Below, in pieces: positions 1-13,100 of a DNA stretch of 64,000 bases (position 1 is the first letter of the stretch; each line of letters opens with the position of its first letter). The stretch covers positions 115,007,904 through 115,071,903 of the forward strand of contig OX578277.1 of the NCBI GenBank assembly GCA_951217055.1. Reading direction: 5' to 3'. Source of the DNA: Gerris lacustris. Its lineage: Eukaryota > Arthropoda > Insecta > Hemiptera > Gerridae. A model generated the notes under the pieces. That model had not been told where the DNA came from, made no database searches, and worked only from the letters and a program-made list of their open reading frames with translations. The position numbers were made by a program, and so were the translations under genes.

Positions 1-290
1 TATCATCACCTATTCGATGAGACGAACAATTATTTTAGAAAAACCAACAGCGACACCGCTATAAAATGGTAAAGATCAATAAAACTATTAAAGTGGACCT
101 AAAAGTTTAAAATAGAGAAAAGCAATGTTTTCATCGATATCTTTCTAACCAAAATTCAAATAAATCTGTCAAATTTTACTTAAGTAATCATCGGACACGT
201 AAATAATACAAACAAACAGACAGCCAAGCTACTTATTTAGTTAAATAAAAGAAGCTCGCTATGCTCGCTTGGATAACATTCTTTTGGGGG
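1..290. repeat. Dispersed repeat family U (fragment)
   Basis: Shares long blocks with 8150-8830 and 18595-19365: the reverse complement of their 'lower' part at 1-150, and the same-strand ending (acgtaaa...cagacag...aagctcgct.tgctcgctt) at 150-290. Probably an inactive transposon family; class unknown. Confidence 0.6.
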
Positions 291-471
291 GCTTTATTGA
301 TTATATTTATTTTATTTGCTACAAAATTGATTCAAAAAGATTATAATAATTGTAGGATTCTGACCTTTAGAAGAGCAGGTGCATAAGCTGCCATCAGGCA
401 GTCAGTTCTTAGTGTGTCGTGGACTGCAATGAACACCTTATCCTGGAATACTCCCTCTGTCTCTAACCACA

Positions 472-1070
472 GAAACTCATAGTATTCCTTACAAGCTCTG
501 CAACAATACAAAATACAAAACTCATAGTATTCCTTACAAGCTCTGCAACAATACAAAACTCATAGTATTCCTTACAAGCTCTGCAACAATACAAAACTCA
601 TAGTATTCCTTACAAGCTCTGCAACAATACAAAACTCATAGTATTCCTTACAAGCTCTGCAACAATACAAAACTCATAGTATTCCTTACAAGCTCTGAAA
701 CAATACAAAACTCATAGTATTCTTTACAACCTCTGCAACAATACAAAACTCATAATATTATTTACAAGCTCTGCAACAATACAAAACTCGTAGTATTTCT
801 TACAAGCCCTGCAGCAATACAAAACTCATAGTATTCCTTACAAGCTCTGCAATAATACAAAATTCATAGTATTCCTTACAAGCTCTGCAACAATACAAAA
901 CTCATAGTATTCCTTACAAGCTCTGAAACAATACAAAACTCATAGTATTCCTTGCAACCTCTGCAACAATACAAAACTTATAGTATTCCTTACGCCTTAC
1001 AAGCTCTGCAACAATACAACTCATAGTATTCCTTAAAACCTCTGCAACAATACAAAACAAAGCATTCCCG
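472..1070. repeat. 38-bp minisatellite, about 15 copies
   Basis: Unit contains actcatagtattccttac and aagctctgcaacaatac, with point variants in most copies. Short open frames here are translation of the repeat and are not genes. Confidence 0.95.
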
Positions 1071-2086
1071 GCAAGCTCAAAGGAAAGAAATGGAAAGACT
1101 TTAGAGAAAGGGACGAAGTTTGGGTAGACTATAGCCATTATCATGATTTCTAGAGAAATGTTGCAGAAAACAGAAATGGACAATTTTCACAGAGCCTCAT
1201 CGAGTGCATTTGTCACTGAGGAAGTCATTTACCAAATGCGATTATTCTTCTTCATTAGTTATTAACAACTTTGATGTTAAGAAAGTTTTCATTAAATAAA
1301 CTAGAATTCATTATTTTTCCTTTTATACATCATGATTTATACATAATGCTGTTGCTTACAACTAATTTTGTGGCACAATAACCCATAGTCACCACTGCTT
1401 AGAGGTGGTTAGAAGTGGTTGGAGGTGGTTAGAGGGGGTTGAACTGCTCATACTGACTTGACTTATTTCCTTTAACTCCTATGTGGAACATAGGGCTTCG
1501 ACGAACTTCCACCAGCGGATTCTATTCTCTGCTAAAGCTCTTACCTCGGACCAGGTTAAACTGCTCATAGGCAGCTAAAACTGTATACAGAGATATTGGA
1601 TAAACACCAAGTTGGAGGGAGATGGTGGTCCTGGGTAGATCTGGGGTCGATCATACAAGATGTGACCACTGCCCAGGAACTAAATACTGTCCTGTACGAA
1701 CTACTGCCCCCCCCCCCCCCCTCGTGTAAGTCTATTATACAGAGTTTTAACGAGAGAATAGAGTGAATGTTATACTTTTTGAGAGATACGCTGAGGTCCG
1801 CTTTCCTGAGGTATCGGCTGAATCTCACCAAGTTGTTATGGAACGCCAGTAGATTGGCATCGACTTTGGTCCTTGTAGAGATCAACTTTACTACCACCCA
1901 GTTATTGAATATGAATCCTGTGTGAGACAGAAACAAAACAAATTGATAAACAAATCTGGTCTGAACAGAGATAATCAATAGGAAGATAGTCAACTTATCT
2001 CTAGCATCGCTAAGGTTTGAATAGAGGCGCATTCAAGGGGCCAGGGAAAAGAGCAACTAAACTGTAAGTCGCAGTTTAGTTGCTTT
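1071..2086. other. Non-coding, with degraded repeats
   Basis: No gene seen. 1395-1445 carries GGTGGTTAGA runs like the satellite at 37041-37610. 1560-2040 shares blocks (gatagtcaactt, gctaaggtt) with 15430-15500 and 59040-59140, so it is a dispersed repeat. A 15-base C run sits near 1707. Confidence 0.5.
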
Positions 2087-2396
2087 ATAGTGCAGGAGAT
2101 AGCGTGCAAACAAGTGTCTCACTGACATCAAGCTGTAAATTTGTGTTTACCACTTTGATTTGGAGTAATATTTAAATAACTAACCAATCAAGTGACAAAC
2201 TAACATCAACTTGACTGTCGGTCTACTAACTAATTGTGTATACAGGATCATGAAAATCACATTGTCCTCCATATTTGGTGAGACATGGCCGCTCTCCACC
2301 GGTTTGTTTTATTCAAATGCCTATTGCCAACCTATGTCCCGCAGACGAACTTAGCCGACCAAATATTCTTTTTTGCACGTTACTTCCTGGACTTTT
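2087..2396. mobile_element. MITE, TIR TATAGTGCAGGAGATAGCG
   Basis: Ends are inverted copies (left tatagtgcaggagatagcg; right gcacgttacttcctggactt). A second copy lies at 20665-21103 with the same internal text. No coding capacity. Confidence 0.75.
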
Positions 2397-2399
2397 AGA

Positions 2400-3240
2400 C
2401 CACGAGACAATCGGCTATCTTACAACTGTGGTAAATTTGGTTACAAGGTACTAAATTAGCGGAGGGGCCATTAGTTTTAGGGGCCACTTTTTTTAATTGA
2501 GGACGGAGCACTTATTTGGGTCTTTTAGGGGTAAATTGGCCGCCATTTTAGAAACGCGATATATATTTGTGAATCAAATTTCAATACCTTTAAAATGATA
2601 CCCAACTTCAAATTTTCAAAAAATAAAATGTTCGTTCTCCACAGTTACGGCTACCTATAATTTCTAAAATTTGACTTTTTTCTCCCGGAAATATCATTGG
2701 ACCACAGAGATATATATTTTTTGCCTTAATTTTAGGACCTGTCCTAATGGGGTAGCGGGAATATATTTTTTTTGTTTTGTTTTTATTATTTAATTTATTT
2801 AGGGGGGGGGGGGGTAAATGGCCACCATTTGGAAAGCTATATATATATTTGTGAACCAAACTTCAATACCTTTAAAATTATACTCAACTTAAAAATTACG
2901 AAACATATAAAATATAGCCATTAATTCGCAATTGATCGCTGATCGCAGAAATTTTGAGTGTTTATGTTCGCAATATGTTTTCTGTTTTTGGGCAAAAAAG
3001 TTTAACTTGTATACCAAATTTCAAATCTCTAGCTACAGTAGGTCGTGAGAAATACTCCAAGATCCGACGGACGGACGGACGAACTACTAAAACGCCAGTA
3101 GATCTTAACTATAAGGGGGGGGGGGGGGTGGATCTTTGACTATAAGGGTTTCTAGGATGACCTCGAAACCCTAAAAATAACCCTCTTATAATTTGAAATT
3201 AAATATAGAATACAGAAAAACATGTGAGAAAATATAAGTT
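2400..3240. repeat. AT-rich repeat mosaic with G-runs
   Basis: No gene. 2715-2815 repeats at 6240-6345 (gacctgtcctaat.gggtagcgg followed by T-rich DNA and a G run). 3060-3085 has the (GGAC)n motif common in insect repeats. Confidence 0.5.
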
Positions 3241-3945
3241 TTCAGAAAATGCAAACAATAGTTATTTATGCACCTAGGGAGAAAAGTAAGCCATTATTCC
3301 CTGAGCGAAAAAGTTGGTTCTTAAGGCGAAGCCGAAGGAACCATGGTACCGAAATCCTTAGGCGAAGCCGGGAGAATTAGACTCTTTAATTTTCGAGACG
3401 CAGCCGAGGGAATAACTTTAATTAGCTCCCGAGGCGCAGCCGAGGGAGATAATTATCGCGAGGGGAATAATGGCACTTTACTCACGAGGTACAAACAATA
3501 TTTTATCTCCAGTAGGAAGAAAATACACATTTTCGTCCATTGCACAGTTTCTATTTATTATTTTAATAAATAACAATAAAATTAATAGCACTTTTAATAG
3601 CAGATATAAGAGATTCAATATTAAAAACAAATAATAATTGGAATTTAACTCAAATAGAAGGTTATTTAGATGCAGGTTATAAACAAAGATGAACATGGTC
3701 GAAAAAGAAGTGTCGCCAACCTGATTTCAACAACTTCATTACATTAGCCATTCATTTTCTTCTATTTATAAAATAATTAAGTGCAATCTTTTTTTTGGCC
3801 TACTTTACTTTTTCGCCCTACTTTTACTTTTTCTCCCTACTTTTTGAGTTCAGGGATGATAAGACTTACTTAGTCCCTCTAAACTAATTCAAAATCATAA
3901 CTTTTGCTCCCTACTGGAGATAAAATATTAAGTGAATGCTGATTT
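3240..3945. repeat. Dispersed repeat family T
   Basis: Contains 'gaggcgcagccgaggga' palindromic modules, the block tttatctccagtaggaa and the 'ctactttttctccctacttt' module. Further copies at 13630-14790, 45585-45910, 48640-49195, 62865-63400 and 63790-64000. No coding. Confidence 0.8.
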
Positions 3946-3965
3946 ATTTAATATTTAAGACTTAC

Positions 3966-4142
3966 CAAGAATTACGACAAAGAACATGAAGTAGAAGGTG
4001 TTTGCCTTCTGTGGTATGAGAGTCCAGGGTGACACGGAGTAAGCCAGCCCGGATATGGATGTCAGCGACACGATGTAGATCTCGAACATCTGACTCAGCG
4101 TAATGTGCAAGTCTGCGTCAAACCACATAATATCCAAATAAT
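3966..4142 (-). CDS. Channel exon 26 (last visible): pore and S6, repeat i+2
   Basis: 2 nt in completes Asp, 58 codons, 1 nt out; acceptor tactgtaag, donor GTAAGT. Pore helix MFEIYIVSLTS, then ISGLAYSVSPWTL where K+ channels have VGYGD-IVPKTL: one filter glycine left and a one-residue insertion. S6 begins at FYFMFFVVIL. The strong donor means the gene continues left of the window. Confidence 0.85.
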
Positions 4143-7100
4143 CTTACAGTAAAACTTCACAAATATCACTTTGTTTAAGCATGAGTACATCAGCCAGAAA
4201 TACATAGGGTGCCCATAATAAGTTTAGTTCAAAACGGGACATTAGAATTGGAGGGGGTCTGAGCCGAGGAAAATTTTCGGAATTTTAACCCTAGAGTGGT
4301 ACTGCAGCGTATTAGTACGTTATAAGTACTGCTCAGAAATAGTATTGTTATCAAACTGTGTGAGCAAACAAGAAAAAACATTAACACTTGTATGGTTGAA
4401 AGGTCACGCAGGTATAGCTCCCAATGAAAAGGCCGACAGTCTGGCCAAGTTGAGTTGTTTTGATGACGAATTGACGAATCTACTATTTTACATGGTATCC
4501 ACTACAAGGTACCTTTCCGAGATTATTTCAGATATATTTACGACTTAGCTCATCAGCAATGGAGCGAATGGAACAGCAAATGTGCTTCAGGATCTTTTTA
4601 TAGAACTATTAAGAATCACATTGGAAGGACACCGTGGTTTAAAGGAATATCAGTACAGCGTTACCTAATTGTTCTTATGATTCGTTTGCGTTCAAACCAT
4701 GGCATTTGCAAATCATAACTGCATAAAATAAGAAAAGTTGACAACCCTAACTGTACTACATGCAATGAAAGAGAAGATCTAGCGCACATCGTTATGTCTT
4801 GTAAGAAATTTGCTAAGCAGAGACATGTTTCATTTCAGCGCATACAAAATCATACAACCCTCCCCTTTAACTACACAACACTTTTGTCCAGTAGATCTAT
4901 CAATATTTATAAATCCATTTTTCAGTTTTTTAAAGACGTCAAAATTAAAATCTAATTGAGATATAAAATATGAATTAAAATTAAATTAATAAATAGCTTG
5001 TTTAAAAAAAAAAATAATAAAATAAAAACATTAAACATATAATTAGACCAAAATATTCATGAAACGGTTATAAAATATACTATCATCTAATTCATAATCG
5101 TATGGCTGTATGGCTACCAAAGCCCATGCCAAAAAAAAAAAAAAGTACTGCTTCGTAATTTTTACCAAGTTATTCTTCATCACAATTTTCTTTTGATAAT
5201 TTCGTTAATATAAATTAATTTTCAGCATTGGTGTTAAAATATAAATAAAGGCCTTTAATACGACTATTATCACAATATTAACCAAATTTATAGCTGGTGC
5301 CTAAGAATATATAAATAAAAAATAAACACTTTTAGCCTACACACTAAACTATAATTTGATGTTCGTTACCTTTATATATTTATCGCCATCTATTTTGAGC
5401 ATATATGGAATTATTTTAACACTGCTAGAGAGAGGATTACTAGCATACGTCAAATATTAATAAAATATAAGTATAAAGTATTAAGTTTAATTAGGCCTCT
5501 GAAACATCTATAGCGTTTTGCACCATCGCTCCAGCAACTATTTCTATAAATGGATCAAAATCAGGGTCATCAATGTCGTTATCAGGAGACACAATATCGT
5601 CTGGTAAGTCTGAATCACTATCACGGCAAAAATCTAAATGGTCTTCATCTTCATCATTATATTCGACGTCAGACATTTTCCTCATAATATTAAACATTTC
5701 TTTGACATCACTGACCTTTTTGTCACTTATTTTGTTAATGAAAATAAAAATACAACTTAAAAAACAGATTAACGACAGTTTTAATTATATCTATAAAGGA
5801 TTCTCCAGTAATGATATGTAAAAATGACTAATAATATTTTACGTGAAAGGTACATCTACGTAAATCCGACGAAGTGACTTTTGGAAAAACAGATGTAGCT
5901 GACAAACGATGATTCACTGACACGTGAAGGTCTACCGATATACCGAAAACATTCCAGTGAAGGCATAGATAAGGTCTCAACCCCCTCCACATTTCTAGAC
6001 TTCTGTAATTCACTAAAAAGACAACCCATGGTTACTTACGAAGCAGTACCACTCTAGGGTTAAGGAAAAATAACCATTGTTTAGATAAAATGTTCTCTTT
6101 CGAAATCAATTGGTAAATGGTACTCGAACTGGAGTTCGAGTATTCTTACTTACAACTACATAAAGAAATAATAAACAAGCTTCATTAAACTTAGCAAATC
6201 GAACTCTAGTTCGAGTATTCAGAGATGTATATTTTTGTATTTTTGCCTTAATAGGACCTGTCCTAATTGGGTAGCGGTTTTATTTATTTATTATTATTTT
6301 TTTTTTGGGGGTTTTTGGTTTTTTGGGGGGGGGGGGGTATTCTTACTTAAAATTCCATAAAGAAATAATAATCAATTTTATATATAATATATGAAGAGTA
6401 CAAGGCAGAAAGATAGAGTCGGTGAATAGTTGCCAACTAGGCAACAACTCTTGACTCATTTAAATTTTTTAAAATTAACGAAAAATAGTTTTAGATCAAA
6501 CTTTTTGATTTTTTGACAACTAGACCTCTAACAAAGGTTAGAAGATGTCCCAAAGGTTGGGACGAAATATCACCTTCAAAAACTAAATGAAGTAGTTTTT
6601 ATTTATTTAATTACCCCTGTGGACCTAAATAATTAAAATATTATAAATAATAATCAAGTTTCATCAAACTTAGCAATCGAACTCTAGTTCAAGTATTATT
6701 ATTTAAAATTACATAAGGTAATAATAAACCCAACAACCCTAAACTAAACACTTTAACTAAATTGTCACTACAAATTCAGCTCTGTCTCACACAGCTTCAA
6801 AAACATATCAAAAATACATATAAAGTTTATACGGGCAAAGCTCTGCTGGGGCCGACTCTACACACTAGACTTACCTGCGTCAGTGAGGGTAAGAAACATC
6901 TCCGACCGATTTTTTTTTTTTTTTTTAAACAATTTAGAAAGATATAATATTGACAGCAAGGAGGTAACACTGCTCTGGGTCCCAGGACATCAAGGGATCC
7001 CAGGGAATGAGAAAGCAGATGAGGTAGCAAAAACAGGAGCCTCCACGCCTTTCTGTGGACCGGAACCTGCAGTTGACTGGTCGAAAGGTCAGGTCAAATC

Positions 7101-10100
7101 AGCCATTAAGAAGTGGGTATGGGATGAAGCAGATAAGGAATGGTTAGAAACAGAGGGATGCAGGCAGTCTAAGATGCTACTGCCGAAGTTAAGCAAAAGG
7201 AAAACCAGATGGCTGCTAGGACTGAGCAGGACCAATCTGAGAAACCTGGTTGGAGTGCTAACTGGGCACTGCAGGCTCAGTAGACATCTGGCATTACTAA
7301 AAGTAGAAGAGGACTCCACATGTCCAGTGTGTGGTGAGGAGGAGGAAACAGCTTACCATTTTCTGGGAGTGTGTGAAGGATATGGGAGATTGCGCTTTCA
7401 TATATTAGGGAAGGGAGAACTTGGGGCAGAGGAACTTGTTACGCTGAAGTGGCAAGATATCCTCTCCTTCATAATCCAAACAAAGAGGTTTGAGAGTGAG
7501 GTGGTGGTGGTTTGATGGGTGTGGGAACGCCTGGGGTTGGCAAAAAGGAGCTAAAGGCGGTCTGTTTGCTAGGCCTGGCCTCCCCGCCCTTACTACTACT
7601 ACTACTACCTGCGTAAGTGAGGGTAAGAAACATCTCGGACCGATTTTTTTAAAAAATAATTTAGAAAGATATAATATTGAAGTTGGTGTTATTGTTTTGT
7701 TACCCTCATATCCATGGCTGTACCAGTTGGGTGAATCCACGTCTCCGCTGAGGTACATGGTTTCAGCCGGGTTGTTTTGGTCATAGTTAAAGCGCAGTGT
7801 AACCAGTACTGCCAGTGTGTTGAGAGAGGTCAAGAAAACCACTGTCAATCCAAGATAATGTAGGATTCTGTGAAGCACACAACAACATTGTACATTGGGT
7901 ATAGCTTCAAGCAATTCCATAAGGGGTACTTATAATACACTAGACCAGGGGTTCCCAACCCTATGGGTCGCGGCAAAATATTTTAGGGTAGTGAAAAATA
8001 TTTGAATATTGCTTTTCATTTAAATATAAAATCACACCGCTAAGTATACGATGCTAACTACTTATTCATGGCAGAGTTAGAAAAGAGACAAAATTAAAAC
8101 TAACTAACTATTTGTACTTAGCGGAGTTAAGGCAAAATTAAAATACATTTTTGTTATCATTGGAGCGAGCGTCTAGCAATAAATATCGATTGAATATTGA
8201 GAAAAAAATGAATCATGATGAGTTGATAGTTAAAGCGGATGGTTGTAGTAGATAGGGAACAGTCCTATTCCCTGCCTATCTGGCATACTCAATTTAAAAT
8301 AATATAAAATATATCACTTTACTACACAAAAACTTCTGCTTATATGAGACTGAAATTTTGCATGGCTGCTTCAATTGTACTTTAGACGATGTGTATCAAG
8401 TTTTATTGAAATTGTTACAATAGAACGTAAGATATCAGTAAAAATGTATTTTTGTCTATTTTAAACATTTAGGTCCACTTTAATAAATTAAGCGATCTTA
8501 ACACTTCATAGCGGTGTCGTCGGTGTTGGTTATGTTAAAAAAAAAAAATTGAAAAAGTTGTTTGTCTTATTGAATAGATGAAGTAAGATTTTTTCCCGTC
8601 CTAAAATTTTAATTTTACATTTGATGTTAACGTTTACGCGAGCGTCGCACGCGAACGCAAGGGCGGATAAGGTTGTCCAACGAACTCGTCTTAGGTATTG
8701 GTAAAATGAACATTTATACAAAATTTCAACTAAATCAGTCATCTTTTATCGTCATTGGTCGGTTTTGTGACGGTGTTTTTTTTCCGGATTCTCTCCCGGT
8801 CTGCAAAGGCTGTAACGTGCCATAAGGAACTTCGTTCCGAAAACTTTTTTGTATTATTGAATAACTACGGTTCTACTTAATATTTTTTATGAAACCAAGC
8901 CTAAAACATGCGCAGTATGTATGTAATTGGATTGCATTTATTTTCATTTACTTATTATTTCATTTACATATTATATGAAACAAGAAAGGTCTTGAGGCGC
9001 AGATTAAGAATTAGGGGCCTTTCACACCAAAGATGGACTCTGCGTCCTGGTCGCAAGTGGCACGTGCTACTTGCATCCTTATGACACGAGCGTTCACACC
9101 GAAGTGGCATGTGCGTCTTGCATCCTTATGACACGAGCGTTCACACCGAAGTGGCACGTGCTACTTGCATCCTTATGACACGAGCGTTCACACCGAAGTG
9201 GCATGTGCGTCTTGCATCCTTATGACACGAGCGTTCACACCGAAGTGACACGTGCGTCTTGCATCCTTATGACACGAGCGTTCACACCGAAGTGGCACGT
9301 GCTACTTGCATCCTTATGACACGAGCGTTCACACCGAAGTGGCATGTGCGTCTTGCATCCTTATGACACGAGCGTTCACACCGAAGTGCCACGCGCTACT
9401 TGCATCTTCTTATATCTTTTATTTGAACTCCTCAGCTTTTTCAGTGCATTTGGGTTAAAATGATGAATTATCAATCATCCGACTCTCCTCATGTAGGGCA
9501 CATGTAAATGTATGTAGGGCGGCATGTAAATAATAATAAGGGCGCACGCTAATAAAACACCAGCCGGCTGGTTCTCGAGTCTCACGTGCCACTTGCATCT
9601 AGGATGCACGTCGCACTTGCTACTTCGGTGTGAAAGCTCTCGTTCAGTTATACAGTCCGGTGTTCAAAATGCATGCATCTTGCCACCAGGACGCATGCAT
9701 CCTGCGACTTACTACTTCGGTGTGAAAGGCCCCTAAGGATCATAGTGGGATTAAATTTAAACTGGGCTAATTATACATAAAGGCATTTCTTCATATAATA
9801 AATAGTCTTCAAACTGCGATTTAGGAGGGAATTTTATTCTTAGTAATGGAATGAATGATGTATATTGTAGTATGATTATAATATATGAAGACTTTAGAAA
9901 CATGATGACTATTTAAACTTTTCATTTAATTGCTTGGTCTACATGATAATAAGAAATGTAGCCATTGATATCTAGCATGAGCCTCGTGTGGGGTGCATTT
10001 ATAAGAATGAAAAATACGACAATATAATCTTCTTCAAATCTTATTGACTGCTTGGCTTTAATGTCAAAAGAATCGATAATTTTCACTGATTAAATAGATT

Positions 10101-13100
10101 TATTTGTTGGGCTGACCTGAGATAGGTTGGCGGTCTCATGGTGGTGTTGCAGACTTCAGTGAAGAAAGCGGCGTACCTCCACATCTGAATCACTCTGTTG
10201 AAAGGAAGGATGTCCGGCACCGAAGCTGAAATACTGACAATGCACAACATATATTAACCCTGGAATGCTAATGGTAGTCAAATCTACGAGCACAGTTTGA
10301 CCCTTAACCTTCCCCACTAGTATGTGATGGTGATGGGTACCCCATCATTCTGCAGTTCTTGTACTGGTTTGGCAACACACCTGCCAGTGCAGCAGTTCAA
10401 GTCCATTTAAGCATACACTTGTTTCCAAGTAAACTCCCGTCAAAGCAACTTCGTCCAAATTGCGTTTAGGAATAAAATATGAATAAACGTAGGTAATTAA
10501 TTGGTCGTCGAATAGGTCTAGTGTAATTGACCTTGGGCCAGTAACTTGGCACCTGGAGCATTTAGCTAGAGCTTGTGGCATTAATGTTCACTTCATTTCA
10601 GATGTATTCTAATGTTCCTACTAACATATTTTTCATCAAATGTTCGTATATCTCTCATTTAAAAATATTAATAATGAGTTCTTAATAGTTTTCTGTTAAT
10701 AAAAGTGAAGTTTCAACCGGCCGAAACTTGGTGGCTCTACTCTTTCGAGGACCTTCCTAATTATTAAAACAATGCTGGGTGGACATTGAGCAGGGGGCCC
10801 GGTCCGGGAATCAAAACCCAGAGCTGTGGTCAAAAGTGGTCACCCATCCATCTTCTGACCCTGCTCGAGGCTGCTTAACTTGCCTTATCGCAAGGCGAGC
10901 GCTCTAGCCTCCGAGCCACCCAGGCTTCCTTATAAATGGTTTGGTAGTATTATATTATAAATATAATTACTTGAAGATGCTTCTTAGTCCTCGGGTGTCT
11001 TCCCCGGGGTAGATGTAGTTGAGGGGTAGGAAGGCGATGAAGTCTGTGAGGAAACTGTTATTCAGATAGTTCTTAGCAGTTTTCAGAGGGTGCGAGATAA
11101 GAATGTTGTCCTCGTTGTAGTAGCAAACATGCATCTGCACGTAACTAAACAACAACAACAAAAACAGCTCATTCCTCGCTCAATATAAATCATCAAATAA
11201 TAGAACCGCATTATTACACATGCGCTAAAAAGGAGAAGATATTTTTTTTTAAAAGTCATAGTACAACCAGTGATCACAGTATTTGTAGGGTTTTTTTTGT
11301 CTATGTATAAGAAGGTTTTCCGGAACGGGACATTGAAATGGGTGGGGGGGGGGGGGGGGGGATTTTGGAAATTTTAAGGAAAAATATGTATTCTTTAAAT
11401 AACGTTTGACTCTTCACAATTATTGGTAATTTTGCACAATCAGGCCAACTATTTCATACTGTCCGATTTACTTCAGTTATTTTTTAACTATTCCTTTTTA
11501 GGGTCCGTAGGCAAAACCAAGGACCCTTAAATTTTCCTGCGTGTGTCTGTCCGTCCGTCCTGTCGCGTGCTCTCACGGCTACACCTTTCGTCGGATCACT
11601 TTGAAATTTGGCATGTATGTGTCTTGTACCTACCCACATATTTTAAAAATATAGTGACTTAAAAATAATATTTTTCAAAAAACTTAAGGGTTACAATTTT
11701 TTTTTTTTTTTCGACACCGTGAGGGGTATCATATGAAAGGGTACGTCGAGCTGATTACAAAAATATATAATTCTTTGGATATAACTTTGATAGGGCGAGC
11801 GTAGGCAAGTTTGAAGTGGGTGTGAAACGTGTCCCCCCCCCTCTATCTCGCTTATGTGAAGTGCAAAAAATCTGTAAAAATTCCTGAACGTTCTTCGACC
11901 AAAAGTAAAGATACCACTTTTTGGAAATAAAATATTATTTTATTTTTTATTGACAAAATAAGTTTTTTTTTATATAATTATGGTCTTTTCGATGTATTTA
12001 TATGGTTGTAGTCCGGTTCAGTGGCAAAAAATACTTTATCAGAGTGTGTTTCGAGAATATCAGACCCTTAGAATGGTTCAAAGTAAGCTTTTTAGCATTT
12101 TAAAAAAACACTGTTTATACACTTTACAGTTAAACACTATATAGTGTGGCCTACGGGCCCTCGCTGTGTGCTGACTAGCACACACTTGACCTGTTTATTA
12201 CATTATAAAGACAATTCCGGTTGCGGCATATCAATAAATTCAATAGTTTAAAAAAAAGAAACATATATAAGTATCAGGCTTTAGGTTAATGATTGAAGGT
12301 TATAGTAAGGTTAGGTCAAAAAGTAACAACCATAACCTTCTATCATTTTCCCTAAAATTAAATCAATGATTGAAATTATTTTTTTTTTAAATATTGAATT
12401 TATCGAGATGCTAGTGAAATCGTTTTTGAAATGCAAAAAAGGAACTGTTTAAAAAAGTCCGAAGTATGATTTACCCCTTACAATAAATATCATCATTCTT
12501 TATCATTGATTAACCAAGATTCATTTCAACACCATGTTACTGTGAACAAGTAATTTAGAATCTGTAGATGACTGATAAGTAGTCGAATCAGGTTCATTTC
12601 TATTACTAATACTTTTTTGAGAAGATCAAACGGGCCCCCCCCCACCCCTCCGGAGGGGAGGGGCCGTTTCGACAGAAAAAAATTCCGATAGAATTTCTAG
12701 GTTTGCTAACCTACGGTCTACACTACTTTCCTACAATATTCTGGACTTAGGTTTCTCGATATCCTTCGGGCGGCCGCGGGGGCGGCACTTACACCGCCAT
12801 TTCGGAAGAACGCTTATCAGCTCATCTAGGTATTCTCCAAATACTATTTCGTAGGTATAATAAAACCATCGGTATACCGGGAACGTGAGCGGGTCGCCCT
12901 CACTTTAGTTTGAGCATCGACAAACTCTAGTATAATACACGTCAGTACGGTGTAAATATTAGAGATATTGTGTTGTTTATTGTATTTTTTGTTCTTATGC
13001 AAAAGAATTTGATAATTTTTTTCTTTATGACAGTTCTGAAAAAATGTTTGCTTATGTGTATAAGTGTAATTTGTTTTTTAATAACATGTGTCCAATGAAA

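Larger units (their letters stand above)
4289..6059. mobile_element. piggyBac-family element (degenerate), interrupted by a LINE fragment
   Basis: TTAA flanks both ends (4285-4288, 6060-6063) and the termini are perfect 17-bp inverted repeats, CCCTAGAGTGGTACTGC. TTAA plus a CCCT terminus is the piggyBac signature. A 13-bp subterminal repeat (tactgcttcgtaa) also recurs inverted near 6036. Only a short acidic N-terminal-like frame remains (5491-5697), so it is non-autonomous. Confidence 0.85.

Noticed and set aside
472..1070. CRISPR array
   Set aside because: Units are contiguous tandem repeats without unique spacers, in eukaryotic DNA.
1565..2032. 155-residue minus-strand frame as a gene
   Set aside because: Lies in a dispersed repeat and includes a poly(G) from a C run.
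7607..7703. Extension of exon 25 up to a CAG|GTAGTA in the duplicated target
   Set aside because: The frame is open, but the ending phase does not fit exon 26 and the extension is AT-rich, low-complexity sequence.
10225..10233. Exon 24 acceptor tttcag 8 nt further in
   Set aside because: Better pyrimidine tract, but out of phase with exon 23; the cattgtcag site fits.
10345..10581. 78-residue minus-strand frame as an extra channel exon
   Set aside because: No channel similarity, and exons 23 and 24 already join in phase.
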